Notes: generated by a model not told the origin, from the sequence alone. Positions 8,723 to 16,895 are shown, numbered from the stretch's first letter. The stretch is 64,000 nucleotides of DNA from Bacillus sp. B15-48 (GCF_016879755.1 NZ_WOFU01000003.1:248001-312000), one strand, 5' to 3'. Numbers and translations: made by a program.

Positions 8723-9469
8723 TCATTTCCTCCATTTTAAGTATATTTTTTCTAACCAAGTTACAAATAAAAATAATAAAATTCCAATAATTGATAATAA
8801 AACAATCGGTGCAAAGACCGCCGCACCATCAAACTGCGTCATCATTCGACGGCTAAAATAACCAAGCCCCGATTGTGCCCCTAACCATTCGCCAATTGCC
8901 GCACCAATCACACTGATCGTTACAGCCACTTTTAAACCAGAAAAAATGGAAGGCAACGCAGAAGGTACATCTAATTTAAAGAAGATATCCTTTCGTGACG
9001 CTCCCATCGTAAGCATTAATTCTTTTAACTCTCTACTCGACGATCGTAACCCATCAAAGGTACTAACTGTTAATGGAAAAAAAGTAATTAAAAATGTAAC
9101 GACAACTTTACTCCAAATCGAATAGCCAAACCAGACGACAAAGATAGGAGCTAGGGCGATTGTCGGGATTGTCTGTGAGGCTACGATTAACGGATAAAAT
9201 GTTTTCTCCGCCACCTTACTCATGTACATCCAAATAGCCAGTCCAACCCCAATGACAATTGATGCCGCTAATCCAATCAGGATAATCAACAAAGTCGACG
9301 GCAGGTGCTCGAACAATAAAATCGCCCTTAACTCCCAAAGCTTTAAGGCAACATCCGTTGGCCCAGGGAGGATGAACGTTTTATTATAAAGCTTTGCGCC
9401 AATTTCCCACAAAACGAGAAGAAACAACACCAGCATACTTGAATAAAGATACGACTGAAAACGTTTCAT
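8723..9469 (-). CDS. thiX: Thiamin pyrimidine precursor ABC transporter, permease
   Basis: Inner-membrane permease of 248 residues with about six hydrophobic segments and the EAA-type cytoplasmic loop (ELMLTMGASRKDIFFKLDVPSALPSIFSGLK) that docks on the ATPase. It belongs to the SsuC/TauC-like permease group. The start overlaps the thiZ stop by four bases (ATGA), indicating translational coupling. With ThiZ and ThiY it forms an importer of the formylated aminopyrimidine. Confidence 0.9.
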   Translation of the reverse strand: MKRFQSYLYSSMLVLFLLVLWEIGAKLYNKTFILPGPTDVALKLWELRAILLFEHLPSTLLIILIGLAASIVIGVGLAIWMYMSKVAEKTFYPLIVASQTIPTIALAPIFVVWFGYSIWSKVVVTFLITFFPLTVSTFDGLRSSSRELKELMLTMGASRKDIFFKLDVPSALPSIFSGLKVAVTISVIGAAIGEWLGAQSGLGYFSRRMMTQFDGAAVFAPIVLLSIIGILLFLFVTWLEKIYLKWRK

Positions 9470-10242
9470 TCTGCCACCCTCGAACGGAGCTGGTCAATTA
9501 AGTGTTCTTTTAATGTAAGCACCTCTTGATCGCTTAAATCACGAACCGATCGAGGACGACCTAACGGAACCTTTACCTCTTGGATTGAATGATTCGGTTT
9601 TTCTTGTAATACAAAAATACGATCGGAAAGAAAGAGGGCTTCATCAACATCATGGGTAATAAATACAATCGATTTCTTCCATTTCTCCCACTGTTCAAGG
9701 AGCCATTCTTGCATTGTTAATCTTGTAATCGCATCTAACGCACTAAATGGCTCATCCAATAATAAAATATTCGACCCACTTAACACTGTGCGCAAAAATG
9801 ATACCCGTTGTTTCATCCCGCCAGATAAGTCCTTCGGAAAGGCATCCTCAACACCTTTTAACCCAAAGTCCGCTAATAACCCTCTAACCCGGGCTTCTGC
9901 CTCTGTCTTTTTTACACCTTTTATTTCTAACGGTAGCACCGCATTCTCCATAATCGTCCGCCATGGCATTAATAAATCTTGCTGAGGCATGTACCCGACC
10001 ATCCCTAAACGATTTGAGGCGTTTTCACCATTTAATAAAATAGAGCCTGTTGACGGTTGTTCAAGTCCGGTAATTAAGCGGAAAATCGTACTTTTCCCAG
10101 AACCGCTCGGGCCAATGATGCTGACAAATTCGCCCTCTTCTAACTGAAAGTTAATCCCATTAAGAATAAGAGATTGGTCACTCTCTTTATCAGCTTGGTA
10201 TTGGAAGCTGACATCATTAAACTGCAAAACTTGCTTACTCAT
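9466..10242 (-). CDS. thiZ: Thiamin pyrimidine precursor ABC transporter, ATPase
   Basis: ATP-binding subunit of the thiXYZ importer. Walker A GPSGSGKST lies near residue 45, the signature LSGGMKQR near 130, Walker B ILLLDEPFSALD near 150, and a switch His in FITHDVDEAL. The start is taken at 10242 (MSKQVLQF), which overlaps the end of tenA by eight bases. A longer in-frame ATG at 10293 lies deep in tenA and adds 17 residues foreign to the family, so it is rejected. Confidence 0.9.
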   Translation of the reverse strand: MSKQVLQFNDVSFQYQADKESDQSLILNGINFQLEEGEFVSIIGPSGSGKSTIFRLITGLEQPSTGSILLNGENASNRLGMVGYMPQQDLLMPWRTIMENAVLPLEIKGVKKTEAEARVRGLLADFGLKGVEDAFPKDLSGGMKQRVSFLRTVLSGSNILLLDEPFSALDAITRLTMQEWLLEQWEKWKKSIVFITHDVDEALFLSDRIFVLQEKPNHSIQEVKVPLGRPRSVRDLSDQEVLTLKEHLIDQLRSRVAE

Positions 10243-10909
10243 CTGTCGGCCACATTTGCTTGTTATATGCCATATCCCAGAACATGTATTCAAACCGAGT
10301 TGTATTTAAAAAGATCTTTTCCAACTGAAGGAGCTCGACATCTGATTTCCCCGCTGCCAATTTATCTAATAACTCAATACACCACGTTGCCGTTTGTGCA
10401 AATTCTTGCGAGCTATACATTTTAATCCAATCCCCGTACAATTCATGATCACTTGCCCCTGGTATGTCACTTAATTCCTTGCCAATTTCCCAATAGCTCC
10501 AACTGCATGGCAGCAACGCAGCAACTAGCTCTGCAAGTGTTCCATTATAGGCTGAGGCAAGCATGTAATGGGTATAAGCTAATGTAATCGGTGATGGGTT
10601 TGCATTTTCTAGCTCCTGTTCAGAAATTCCAAAGCGAGCGGCATATTGACGATGCAAAGCCATCTCTTCATTCATCGTCGCATGCAATAAATTCGCAAAT
10701 ACAGTCATATCTTCTAATTCCGATGCCTTAGCTGCACCAACCGCAAACAGTTTTGAATACTCAATTAAATATAGGTAATCTTGGACCATATAAAAACGGA
10801 ATTTATCAGGATCTAATGTTCCTGCGCCCATTTCTTGGACAAATGGATGTGAGTGATTTTTACGCCAAATCGGCTGAAGCTTCTCTAGTAATCTTTCTGA
10901 AAATTTCAT
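10235..10909 (-). CDS. tenA: Aminopyrimidine aminohydrolase TenA
   Basis: TenA/THI-4 family all-helical enzyme of 224 residues. In Bacillus TenA hydrolyses 4-amino-5-aminomethyl-2-methylpyrimidine to hydroxymethylpyrimidine, feeding thiamin synthesis, and can act as thiaminase II. Recognised features are FRFYMVQDYLYLIEYSKLFA (with the conserved Asp and Tyr of the active-site cavity), the central Cys in ALLPCSWSYWEIG (nucleophile), and the late FEYMFWDMAY with a conserved Glu. It sits between ylmB (26 bases upstream) and thiZ (overlapping), as expected for this pathway. Confidence 0.92.
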   Translation of the reverse strand: MKFSERLLEKLQPIWRKNHSHPFVQEMGAGTLDPDKFRFYMVQDYLYLIEYSKLFAVGAAKASELEDMTVFANLLHATMNEEMALHRQYAARFGISEQELENANPSPITLAYTHYMLASAYNGTLAELVAALLPCSWSYWEIGKELSDIPGASDHELYGDWIKMYSSQEFAQTATWCIELLDKLAAGKSDVELLQLEKIFLNTTRFEYMFWDMAYNKQMWPTDE

Positions 10910-10935
10910 TGTTTTTTCTCCCTCTTTCTCTTAAT

Positions 10936-12210
10936 CTATTTTTGCGAATGACACCATTGATAAATAAATGTTAACATCACCTTTGTATACTGAACGAGCT
11001 GTTCAATCGATACTTGCTCATTGACAGAATGCGCTTCGCGAAGAGTCCCCGGACCATATACTGCTGCAGGAATGCCAGCATGGCCAAACCAACCACCATC
11101 ATTTACCGATGGAGAGACACCGACAACGGTCTCTTCATTTGAGATGCGTTCATGAGCATTCATTAACGTATGAACAGCAGGATGATCTCGGTCAATTTCA
11201 AGTGCAGGGAAAATCTCTCCACGGTCTTCAATCATCGAAGAACCTCCCCACTTAAAAGTTGGTGGGTTTTCCTTTAACCACGGATCAGCCTGAGCAATTG
11301 CCAGGATATGTTCTTCAATTTCCTTTGTTACTTGTTCATAAGTCTCATTCGGGTAGAAATGGACAGTAATCCATAAACGACACTCATCAGCTATAAACGC
11401 GGCATGTCTTCCCCCTTCGATCACTGCAGGGTTAATCGTATTTGTTCCTGGCGGGAAACCTGGATAACTTTTCATTATAGCCCAATGTTTTTCAAGTTCT
11501 TGTAAACCTTGAATAATTTTAACCATTTTTTCAATTGCACTGGCAGCGAATAAGTTTCCACCTGCATGGATCATCTCTCTTCTTGTTCCATCATGAAAAG
11601 TTTGTTTGCTTTTCACAGTGATCCAGCCTGTAATAACCCCTCCCTGTCCTTGTATATGTAAATCCGTGGTATCACAAACGATAGCAAAATCAGCTGTGTA
11701 TCCGCGATTGCAGCATTCCAAAGTTCCAGCTTCACCTACTTCCTCACCAATAACGGATTGAAATGTTACATCTCCCGGTAACCGTATACCAGCTTCATGT
11801 AACAATTGAATAGCAAATAAAGCACCCGCTAGCCCGCCTTTCATATCAGCAGCCCCTCTGCCAATGACTACACCATTTTGAACAACTGGCGTAAACGGAT
11901 CTGTCTGCCAATCCTCGTCTTCATTTATTTCTGCTACATCGATATGACCATTAATAATTAAACTTTTATAATGCTCTGAATCTATTCCTTTGAGTACTCC
12001 AACTACATTCGGATCTCCTGGATAAACATCCCACTGGTCGATCACAAAACCCTTCTCTAATAAAAAGGAAGCAATATATTGTTGAGCCTCCGCTGTATTT
12101 CGGGCTGGTGGTGCTGGTGTTTTAAAACGAATTAAATGTTTTATTAAATCAATTAATTCTTCTTGACGTTCATCTACTTGCTCGATTAAGTTTTTCAAAC
12201 GCTCTTCCAT
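10936..12210 (-). CDS. ylmB: Formylaminopyrimidine deformylase YlmB (M20 family)
   Basis: M20/ArgE-DapE family metallohydrolase of 424 residues. In the known Bacillus halodurans pathway YlmB removes the formyl group from N-formyl-4-amino-5-aminomethyl-2-methylpyrimidine before TenA acts. Metal ligands are visible: His and Asp in INGHIDVAE, Asp in GRGAADMKGGLAG, and Glu-Glu in GEEVGEAGT, with a late His in EAHSVNEQ. AGGAGGAG lies just upstream of the ATG at 12210. It is the first gene behind the TPP riboswitch. The specific role is inferred from context; the fold alone would also allow acetylornithine deacetylase. Confidence 0.88.
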   Translation of the reverse strand: MEERLKNLIEQVDERQEELIDLIKHLIRFKTPAPPARNTAEAQQYIASFLLEKGFVIDQWDVYPGDPNVVGVLKGIDSEHYKSLIINGHIDVAEINEDEDWQTDPFTPVVQNGVVIGRGAADMKGGLAGALFAIQLLHEAGIRLPGDVTFQSVIGEEVGEAGTLECCNRGYTADFAIVCDTTDLHIQGQGGVITGWITVKSKQTFHDGTRREMIHAGGNLFAASAIEKMVKIIQGLQELEKHWAIMKSYPGFPPGTNTINPAVIEGGRHAAFIADECRLWITVHFYPNETYEQVTKEIEEHILAIAQADPWLKENPPTFKWGGSSMIEDRGEIFPALEIDRDHPAVHTLMNAHERISNEETVVGVSPSVNDGGWFGHAGIPAAVYGPGTLREAHSVNEQVSIEQLVQYTKVMLTFIYQWCHSQK

Positions 12211-12297
12211 GTAACTCCTCCTGAAGATAACAGTACTTTGTAAACCAGGTATGATGGCACGTTAACGATCACTAGTTCAGTCTTTTACTCCTGTAAC

Positions 12298-12329
12298 ACC
12301 AAAAAACCGCTTCTCTGGAAAGAAGCGGT
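12298..12329 (-). terminator. Riboswitch expression-platform terminator
   Basis: ACCGCTTCT (12306-12314) pairs perfectly with AGAAGCGGT (12321-12329), followed by TTTTTT on the minus strand. It sits between the TPP aptamer and ylmB, so TPP binding should terminate transcription before the operon. Confidence 0.88.
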
Positions 12330-12384
12330 CTCATTATTCATTTGCAAAAATGCATAAAATCACAATGAATTGAAAATTCAATCA

Positions 12385-12466
12385 CCACTTTCCTTCGCTA
12401 GCATTACCTAGTGCAGGTTCAAGGGTTAAGGCAATACACCTCTCTCAGCTATTAGCACCCCTAGTG
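12385..12466 (-). promoter_or_regulatory. TPP riboswitch (THI element)
   Basis: Read on the minus strand, the conserved aptamer blocks appear in order: CTAGGGGTGC, GCTGAGAGAGG, ACCCTTGAACCTG, GGTAATGC and GCGAAGGAAAGTGG. These are the hallmark J and P segments of the THI box. It lies about 175 bases before ylmB with a terminator hairpin between, giving OFF control by thiamin pyrophosphate. Confidence 0.95.
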
Positions 12467-12654
12467 TTTCTTTATTCAGTTATAATTTGACTATCTATAT
12501 ACTGACATAATTCAAAAATTTAATCAATAGTTAAATCAAATTATTCTGAAACAATATATTCTCCCCTTATTCAAACTAGTTTTTTTGTTTAATATCATAT
12601 AAACTTTTAAAAAACATGTTAGAAGACCTATTTTAAATTTTATGTCGATTCGTT

Positions 12655-12933
12655 GGCAGTACTCAGATTAAAAGCTGGATTTGCTTCATAAATAGGCTAT
12701 GTTTTATTCTAAGTACTTGGATTAACCGTGATAATAAGGCTGTTTTTATGCTAGTACTTGGATTAAACCGATTTTTGACCATTTTTTATTGCTAGTACAG
12801 GGATTATATCGGCCTTCTAAGCTCATTTTATTGCTAGTACTCGGATTAACCCATCATTTTATAACGTTTTATTTCGAGTACTAGCAATATATCAACAAAA
12901 GTTGGTGTTTTTAATACTAGTACTTGGATTAAA
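12655..12933. repeat. Seven-unit array of AGTAC-centred repeats, mostly 41-42 bp apart
   Basis: AGTAC cores begin at 12658, 12712, 12753, 12794, 12836, 12877 and 12919, that is spacings of 54, 41, 41, 42, 41 and 42 bases. The shared block around each is roughly TTATTGCTAGTACTYGGATTAA, with about 20 bases of unrelated sequence between units. The unit at 12877 carries the block in inverted form (AGTACTAGCAATA). No reading frame crosses the array. It lies between the divergent-looking end of the tRNA operon and the TPP riboswitch. Family and function are not known to me. Confidence 0.75.
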
Positions 12934-13017
12934 AAACGCATTACCAGCATTATCGCTCAAAAAGCCTACGAATCTCTTTGACCAAATGTTCATAATTTAA
13001 CTTTTTCATACAAAATT

Positions 13018-13049
13018 AAAAGATCGAAGTAAGATTACCTCGATCTTTT
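13018..13049 (-). terminator. Rho-independent terminator of the tRNA operon
   Basis: AAAAGATCGA (13018-13027) pairs with TCGATCTTTT (13040-13049), followed by AATTTTG on the minus strand, four bases after tRNA-Ile. Confidence 0.85.
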
Positions 13050-13052
13050 AAG

Positions 13053-13126
<74 letters not shown>

Positions 13127-13131
13127 CTATA

Positions 13132-13205
13132 TGGAGCGGGTGATGGGAATCGAACCCACTACATCAGCTTGGAAGGCTGAGGTTTTACCAGTAAACTACA
13201 CCCGC
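13132..13205 (-). tRNA. tRNA-Gly (TCC)
   Basis: Cloverleaf with acceptor GCGGGTG/CACCCGC and anticodon loop CTTCCAA. CCA is encoded (13132-13134). Confidence 0.95.
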
Positions 13206-13228
13206 AAAATTATATATAAGTAGAATGA

Positions 13229-13303
13229 TGGAGGCGGCAACCGGATTTGAACCGGTGAATAAAGGTTTTGCAGACCTTGGCCTTACCACTTGGCTATGCC
13301 GCC
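13229..13303 (-). tRNA. tRNA-Cys (GCA)
   Basis: Acceptor GGCGGCA, anticodon loop CTGCAAA, CCA encoded at 13229-13231. Confidence 0.95.
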
Positions 13304-13312
13304 ATATTAAAC

Positions 13313-13387
13313 TGGAGCGGAAGACGGGATTCGAACCCGCGACCCCAACCTTGGCAAGGTTGTATTCTACCACTGAACTACTTCCGC
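13313..13387 (-). tRNA. tRNA-Gly (GCC)
   Basis: Acceptor GCGGAAG, anticodon stem CAACC/GGTTG with loop TTGCCAA, CCA encoded. It is the second Gly isoacceptor in the operon. Confidence 0.95.
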
Positions 13388-13392
13388 ATAAA

Positions 13393-13467
13393 TGGCTGGG
13401 CTAGCAGGATTCGAACCTACGAATGACGGAGTCAAAGTCCGTTGCCTTACCACTTGGCTATAGCCCA
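13393..13467 (-). tRNA. tRNA-Gln (TTG)
   Basis: Acceptor TGGGCTA/TAGCCCA, anticodon loop containing TTG in a CGGAC/GTCCG context, CCA encoded. Confidence 0.95.
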
Positions 13468-13508
13468 TTAATGTACTATTTAAATTCCATATAAATGTGT
13501 TTGGAAAA

Positions 13509-13585
13509 TGGGGCGATCGAGGGGAATCGAACCCCCGAGTGTTGGAGCCACAATCCAATGCGTTAACCACTTCGCCACGACCGCC
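13509..13585 (-). tRNA. tRNA-His (GTG)
   Basis: Has the extra 5' G (position -1) opposite C73 that identifies tRNA-His, an anticodon loop with GTG, and an encoded CCA. Confidence 0.95.
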
Positions 13586-13594
13586 ATAATAAGT

Positions 13595-13668
13595 TGGCAG
13601 GGGTAGTAGGAATCGAACCCACACTGGAGGTTTTGGAGACCTCAGTTCTACCTTTAAACTATACCCCT
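13595..13668 (-). tRNA. tRNA-Trp (CCA)
   Basis: Acceptor AGGGGTA/TACCCCT, anticodon stem GAGGT/ACCTC with loop CTCCAAA, CCA encoded. Confidence 0.95.
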
Positions 13669-13681
13669 ATCATGAAATAAA

Positions 13682-13766
13682 TGGTGGAGGGGGACGGATT
13701 CGAACCGCCGAACCCTGAGGGAGCGGATTTACAGTCCGCCGCGTTTAGCCACTTCGCTACCCCTCC
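13682..13766 (-). tRNA. tRNA-Tyr (GTA)
   Basis: An 85-base class II tRNA with a long variable arm, acceptor GGAGGGG/CCCCTCC, anticodon loop CTGTAAA, CCA encoded. Confidence 0.95.
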
Positions 13767-13841
13767 GATGTAATATATATATATATCGGTTTTTATTTTA
13801 CTAAATTCCCACCAATATTTCTATCCAAAACAATGAATAAA

Positions 13842-13917
13842 TGGTGGCTCAGGACGGAATCGAACCGCCGACACATGGATTTTCAGTCCATTGCTCTACC
13901 GACTGAGCTACTGAGCC
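13842..13917 (-). tRNA. tRNA-Phe (GAA)
   Basis: Acceptor GGCTCAG/CTGAGCC, anticodon loop CTGAAAA, CCA encoded. Confidence 0.95.
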
Positions 13918-13924
13918 ATATAAA

Positions 13925-14001
13925 TGGCGGTCCGGACGGGACTCGAACCCGCGACCTCCTGCGTGACAGGCAGGCATTCTAACCAACTGAACTACCGGAC
14001 C
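13925..14001 (-). tRNA. tRNA-Asp (GTC)
   Basis: Acceptor GGTCCGG/CCGGACC, anticodon loop CTGTCAC, CCA encoded. Confidence 0.95.
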
Positions 14002-14004
14002 AGA

Positions 14005-14078
<74 letters not shown>

Positions 14079-14095
14079 ATAATAAATAATTTAAA

Positions 14096-14188
14096 TGGCG
14101 GAGGAAGAGGGATTCGAACCCCCGCGCGGTTTAACCCGCCTGTCGGTTTTCAAGACCGATCCCTTCAGCCAGACTTGGGTATTCCTCC
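14096..14188 (-). tRNA. tRNA-Ser (TGA)
   Basis: A 93-base class II tRNA with a long variable arm, acceptor GGAGGAA, anticodon stem TCGGT/ACCGA with loop CTTGAAA, CCA encoded. Confidence 0.95.
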
Positions 14189-14195
14189 ACTAAAA

Positions 14196-14269
14196 TGGAC
14201 CCTGTAGGACTCGAACCTACGACCGGACGGTTATGAGCCGTCTGCTCTAACCAGCTGAGCTAAGGGTCC
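14196..14269 (-). tRNA. tRNA with CAT anticodon, probably tRNA-Ile2 (lysidine-modified)
   Basis: Acceptor GGACCCT/AGGGTCC, anticodon stem GACGG/CCGTC with loop CTCATAA. The body closely resembles, as I recall it, the Bacillus subtilis tRNA-Ile2 whose CAT is converted by TilS to read AUA, and it sits next to tRNA-Ser and tRNA-fMet as in the Bacillus operons. Elongator tRNA-Met is the alternative. CCA is not encoded. Confidence 0.85.
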
Positions 14270-14323
14270 AATCCATTAGTTTTAAAAAATATATTGGTTA
14301 TTTATTTCATCATTAATAATAAA

Positions 14324-14400
14324 TGGCGCGCCCGAGAGGAGTCGAACCCCTAACCTTTTGATCCGTAGTCAAACGCTCTATCCAATTGAGCTACGGGCGC
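14324..14400 (-). tRNA. tRNA-Arg (ACG)
   Basis: Acceptor GCGCCCG/CGGGCGC, anticodon stem TTTGA/TCAAA with loop CTACGGA (A34 would become inosine), CCA encoded. First intact gene of the operon. Confidence 0.95.
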
Positions 14401-14408
14401 AAAAAAAG

Positions 14409-14484
14409 TAGTGCCGGCCAGAGGACTCGATCCCCCAACCTACTGATTACAAGTTAGTTGATCTACCAATTGACTGCCCTTCCT
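14409..14484 (-). pseudogene. Decayed tRNA-Thr (TGT)
   Basis: The 3' half matches bacterial tRNA-Thr: anticodon loop CTTGTAA, ATCAGTAGGTTGGGGG, and a GGCCGGCA end. The 5' half has lost the GCCGGCT acceptor strand (here AGGAAGG), so no acceptor stem can form. Further damage includes an A-C mismatch in the anticodon stem (ACTAA against TCAGT), T54 changed to A in the T loop, a weakened D stem, and the terminal CCA reading CTA. It is the first gene after the operon promoter. Judged non-functional. Confidence 0.85.
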
Positions 14485-14498
14485 GCGACAGGAATCTT

Positions 14499-14527
14499 AT
14501 TATATAATACCTAACTCATTCTGTCAA
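14499..14527 (-). promoter_or_regulatory. Consensus sigma-A promoter of the tRNA operon
   Basis: On the minus strand a perfect TTGACA (14522-14527) and a perfect TATAAT (14499-14504) are 17 bases apart. The predicted start site near 14492 falls at a small hairpin (TTCCTG/CAGGAA, 14480-14494) that abuts the decayed tRNA-Thr. Confidence 0.92.
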
Positions 14528-14791
14528 TTACTTTTTCAGGATATTTTCTATAAACATTAAACACAGCTGAGCCACATTCACGGCAGGAATATAATATACA
14601 TCACAAAAATGTAGAAATCAATACTTTCATCAATAAATTTATCGTCTTTTACTTTAGTTTTTATCTCGCTAACGAATCCGCATAAAAAAGTTATCTTAGC
14701 GAATGGTGCGTTGTACAATTTCTCAGCTGTGCATATGTTAATCTACTTCGGTTTAAAATTTTTCAAACTATATTGATGTTTAACTGCGTTC

Positions 14792-15046
14792 TTATCTAAA
14801 CAATTTGGCTATGAACCCCATAACTATTACCACGATAACTGCACCTAATAAGGCGGGAATTAATGCAAAACCGGCTATTACCGGTCCCCATGCTCCAAAT
14901 AATAATGGTCCAAGCCATGCACCAAGAAAACCTGCAAACATAGCACCAGCCCAACTCCCTGGCATACCAACAGGCGACACCTTGTCTGCCACAGTCCCAA
15001 TTACCATTGCAATTATAGCCATAATTATAAATGAAAGGATATCCAT
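14792..15046 (-). CDS. GlsB/YeaQ/YmgE family stress-response membrane protein
   Basis: A small 84-residue integral membrane protein with three hydrophobic segments rich in Gly and Ala: MDILSFIIMAIIAMVIGTVA, then GAMFAGFLGAWLGPLLFG, then an ILP/AVIVVIVMG segment. This matches the transglycosylase-associated (YeaQ) family, associated with general stress; its biochemical role is unknown. AGGAG is eight bases before the ATG at 15046. It stands alone, with about 265 bases of featureless AT-rich sequence between it and the tRNA promoter. Confidence 0.88.
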   Translation of the reverse strand: MDILSFIIMAIIAMVIGTVADKVSPVGMPGSWAGAMFAGFLGAWLGPLLFGAWGPVIAGFALIPALLGAVIVVIVMGFIAKLFR

Positions 15047-15106
15047 TTACTTCACTCCTTTTTCATACATTATGTACTTAGTAGAAATTCAGTGACTTAA
15101 TGGATA

Positions 15107-15142
15107 TAAAAAAATGACGAAGCACTTTTTATATGCCTCGTC
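15107..15142 (-). terminator. Rho-independent terminator
   Basis: GACGAAGCA (15116-15124) pairs with TGCCTCGTC (15134-15142) through one wobble, followed by ATTTTTTTAT on the minus strand, downstream of the DUF11-repeat gene. Confidence 0.8.
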
Positions 15143-15181
15143 CTCTCTTGCCCTTTTATGAACAGCATGCATAATAAAGCC

Positions 15182-16654
15182 TTATGACTCACGGTTGAGA
15201 CACTCAAGCAAACGAATCACTGCCTTCGCTTGTGCTTGGGTAGTTAAACCAATACTATTGCTACTGCCAATTAGACCATTTGCTGTAGCCAACACATCAT
15301 TTACAGTAGCATCTACAGGTAATCCGACTTCTTCTAAAAAGTCTCTACAAGCAAGATCCCTAGCAATTTGGTTATTGTAACAAGGTAGAAAACGAATATT
15401 ATAAGTTAAAGCTAATGTTTGTGCGATTAACTTTTCCATTGTATTTTGCTGAAGATTACTGCTTCGGTTCGTACAATTGCTACCCGGCAAGCTGCAATAT
15501 CGATTAATCAAAATGGTATTAGATTGAGCAATCCTAGAAACAGAGAGAGACCTTAAACCAACTCCAGATGTTCCTAATAGTACCGGTGGATTAATATTCC
15601 CATCTTGGTCTGGATCAAGGATTGCCTGGCCTGGATTACTTTGCCAAAACCCGGTTGCCCTACCGCGAACCACAACAGGGCAAGTAGCCACAGCGGATTT
15701 TTGAATTTCGTTTGGTAACTTAAGACCCCCTTCAAATTCAGCCACAGTAGCTGTAACGTTTACTGTATTGCCCACTTCACGGGGACATGTTCCATTAGAA
15801 GCTGATGGAACAGGAACATTTACTAAAAAACTAAAAACATTTCCAGGTTGAAGTCGGTCATTTCTGTAGAAAACCCCCTGATCAACAGCAACAATTGTTA
15901 ATGGAACATCTCCAGTGTTCGTAATATCTACTTGGAAAGTCGCTGTTCCACCTGCTACCGCTGGCTGTCTAAAACAAAATTTATTAACTGAGAAATCAGG
16001 ATGCACGAGATCAACAATATGTTGATCAGAAGCTGAGAGAATATTTGCAAACCCTTCTGGATGGTAGTTAACCGTAACTGTATTGACTAACGGATCTGGA
16101 TCATCACCAGTTACTGTATGATTTACGCTAAATGTACGAACAGCTCCCGGTGGGAGATTAGACCAGCCAGATGCAAAAGCAGTTTGCGTCAGATCGCCAA
16201 AAAGATCATCAATGACACTATCTAATATAAGGTTCGGACTATCACTTGAACTCGTATTTGTTACGGTAAATGTATAAGTAACCGTATCGCCAACCTTACT
16301 AAAAGAGGGACCAGTCTTTTCTACCGTTACTGCTGGATTGAAGAGGTCCACATTCACGGAATCACGAGCTATTAGTGTTGTCCTATAAATAGCCATAACG
16401 GTATTTTCAAGTGGATCCGGGTCCGTTTCCAGCACAATATACGGAACCGTCACAGTTGCTTCTTGACCCGGAGCCAATGATTCAGGGAATAGTTGGGTGA
16501 TAGGACCCAACAGTGAATCAGCGACACTTATACGGGATAAGGTCGTATCTCCGGTATTTCGCACTATAATTGTATAATTGATTGTATTACCAACCTTCGA
16601 CCGCTCAGTATCAGCGGTCTTTATAACCTCTATACCTGCATTCTGTGATGTCAT
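15182..16654 (-). CDS. DUF11-repeat protein with a Cys-containing C-terminal region
   Basis: Contains at least three immunoglobulin-like DUF11-type conserved repeats: VIKTADTERSKVGNTINYTI, VEKTGPSFSKVGDTVTYTFT, and a more diverged FSVNKFCFRQPAVAGGTATF. Each includes an N-T-G-D or N-T-V strand. The last about 150 residues are different: RGRATGFWQSNPGQAILDPD, several Cys, and a helical end (LTTQAQAKAVIRLLECLNRES). DUF11 proteins are usually surface proteins, but no signal peptide, LPXTG or membrane segment is visible here. The start at 16654 (MTSQNAG) has AGGAG twelve bases upstream; GTG at 16660 is an alternative. It is preceded and followed by unrelated genes. A spore-surface role is a guess from the missing signal peptide. 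Confidence 0.7.
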   Translation of the reverse strand: MTSQNAGIEVIKTADTERSKVGNTINYTIIVRNTGDTTLSRISVADSLLGPITQLFPESLAPGQEATVTVPYIVLETDPDPLENTVMAIYRTTLIARDSVNVDLFNPAVTVEKTGPSFSKVGDTVTYTFTVTNTSSSDSPNLILDSVIDDLFGDLTQTAFASGWSNLPPGAVRTFSVNHTVTGDDPDPLVNTVTVNYHPEGFANILSASDQHIVDLVHPDFSVNKFCFRQPAVAGGTATFQVDITNTGDVPLTIVAVDQGVFYRNDRLQPGNVFSFLVNVPVPSASNGTCPREVGNTVNVTATVAEFEGGLKLPNEIQKSAVATCPVVVRGRATGFWQSNPGQAILDPDQDGNINPPVLLGTSGVGLRSLSVSRIAQSNTILINRYCSLPGSNCTNRSSNLQQNTMEKLIAQTLALTYNIRFLPCYNNQIARDLACRDFLEEVGLPVDATVNDVLATANGLIGSSNSIGLTTQAQAKAVIRLLECLNRES

Positions 16655-16895
16655 GAAAACACCAATCTCCTTTCTAGGAGGACTTTCGTCACCCCTCAAA
16701 TAAACCTTGAAAATGATTCTGCTTTACATAGAATGCAGGAGAAAACAAAAAGAATAGGCAGAAGGTGACAAGATCTTAAAAATGAGGAAAAAATCTAGAT
16801 ATGAGCAACACGATAACTAAATAAACAATCCCCAACTTATTACAAATCGGAAAATCCTAACCAAAGTATAGATTAGCTTTTTCGTTTCAAAAATA

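Noticed and set aside
12655-12933. CRISPR array
   Set aside because: Repeats are short, degenerate and partly inverted, the spacing unit is only about 41 bp, and no cas genes are in the window.
13185-13624. Two open frames across the tRNA genes
   Set aside because: They overlap six well-formed tRNA genes and have no coding character.
14530-14790. Further tRNA or RNA gene upstream of the tRNA promoter
   Set aside because: Only short inverted pieces (CGCTAA/TTAGCG) were found and no cloverleaf or conserved RNA motif.
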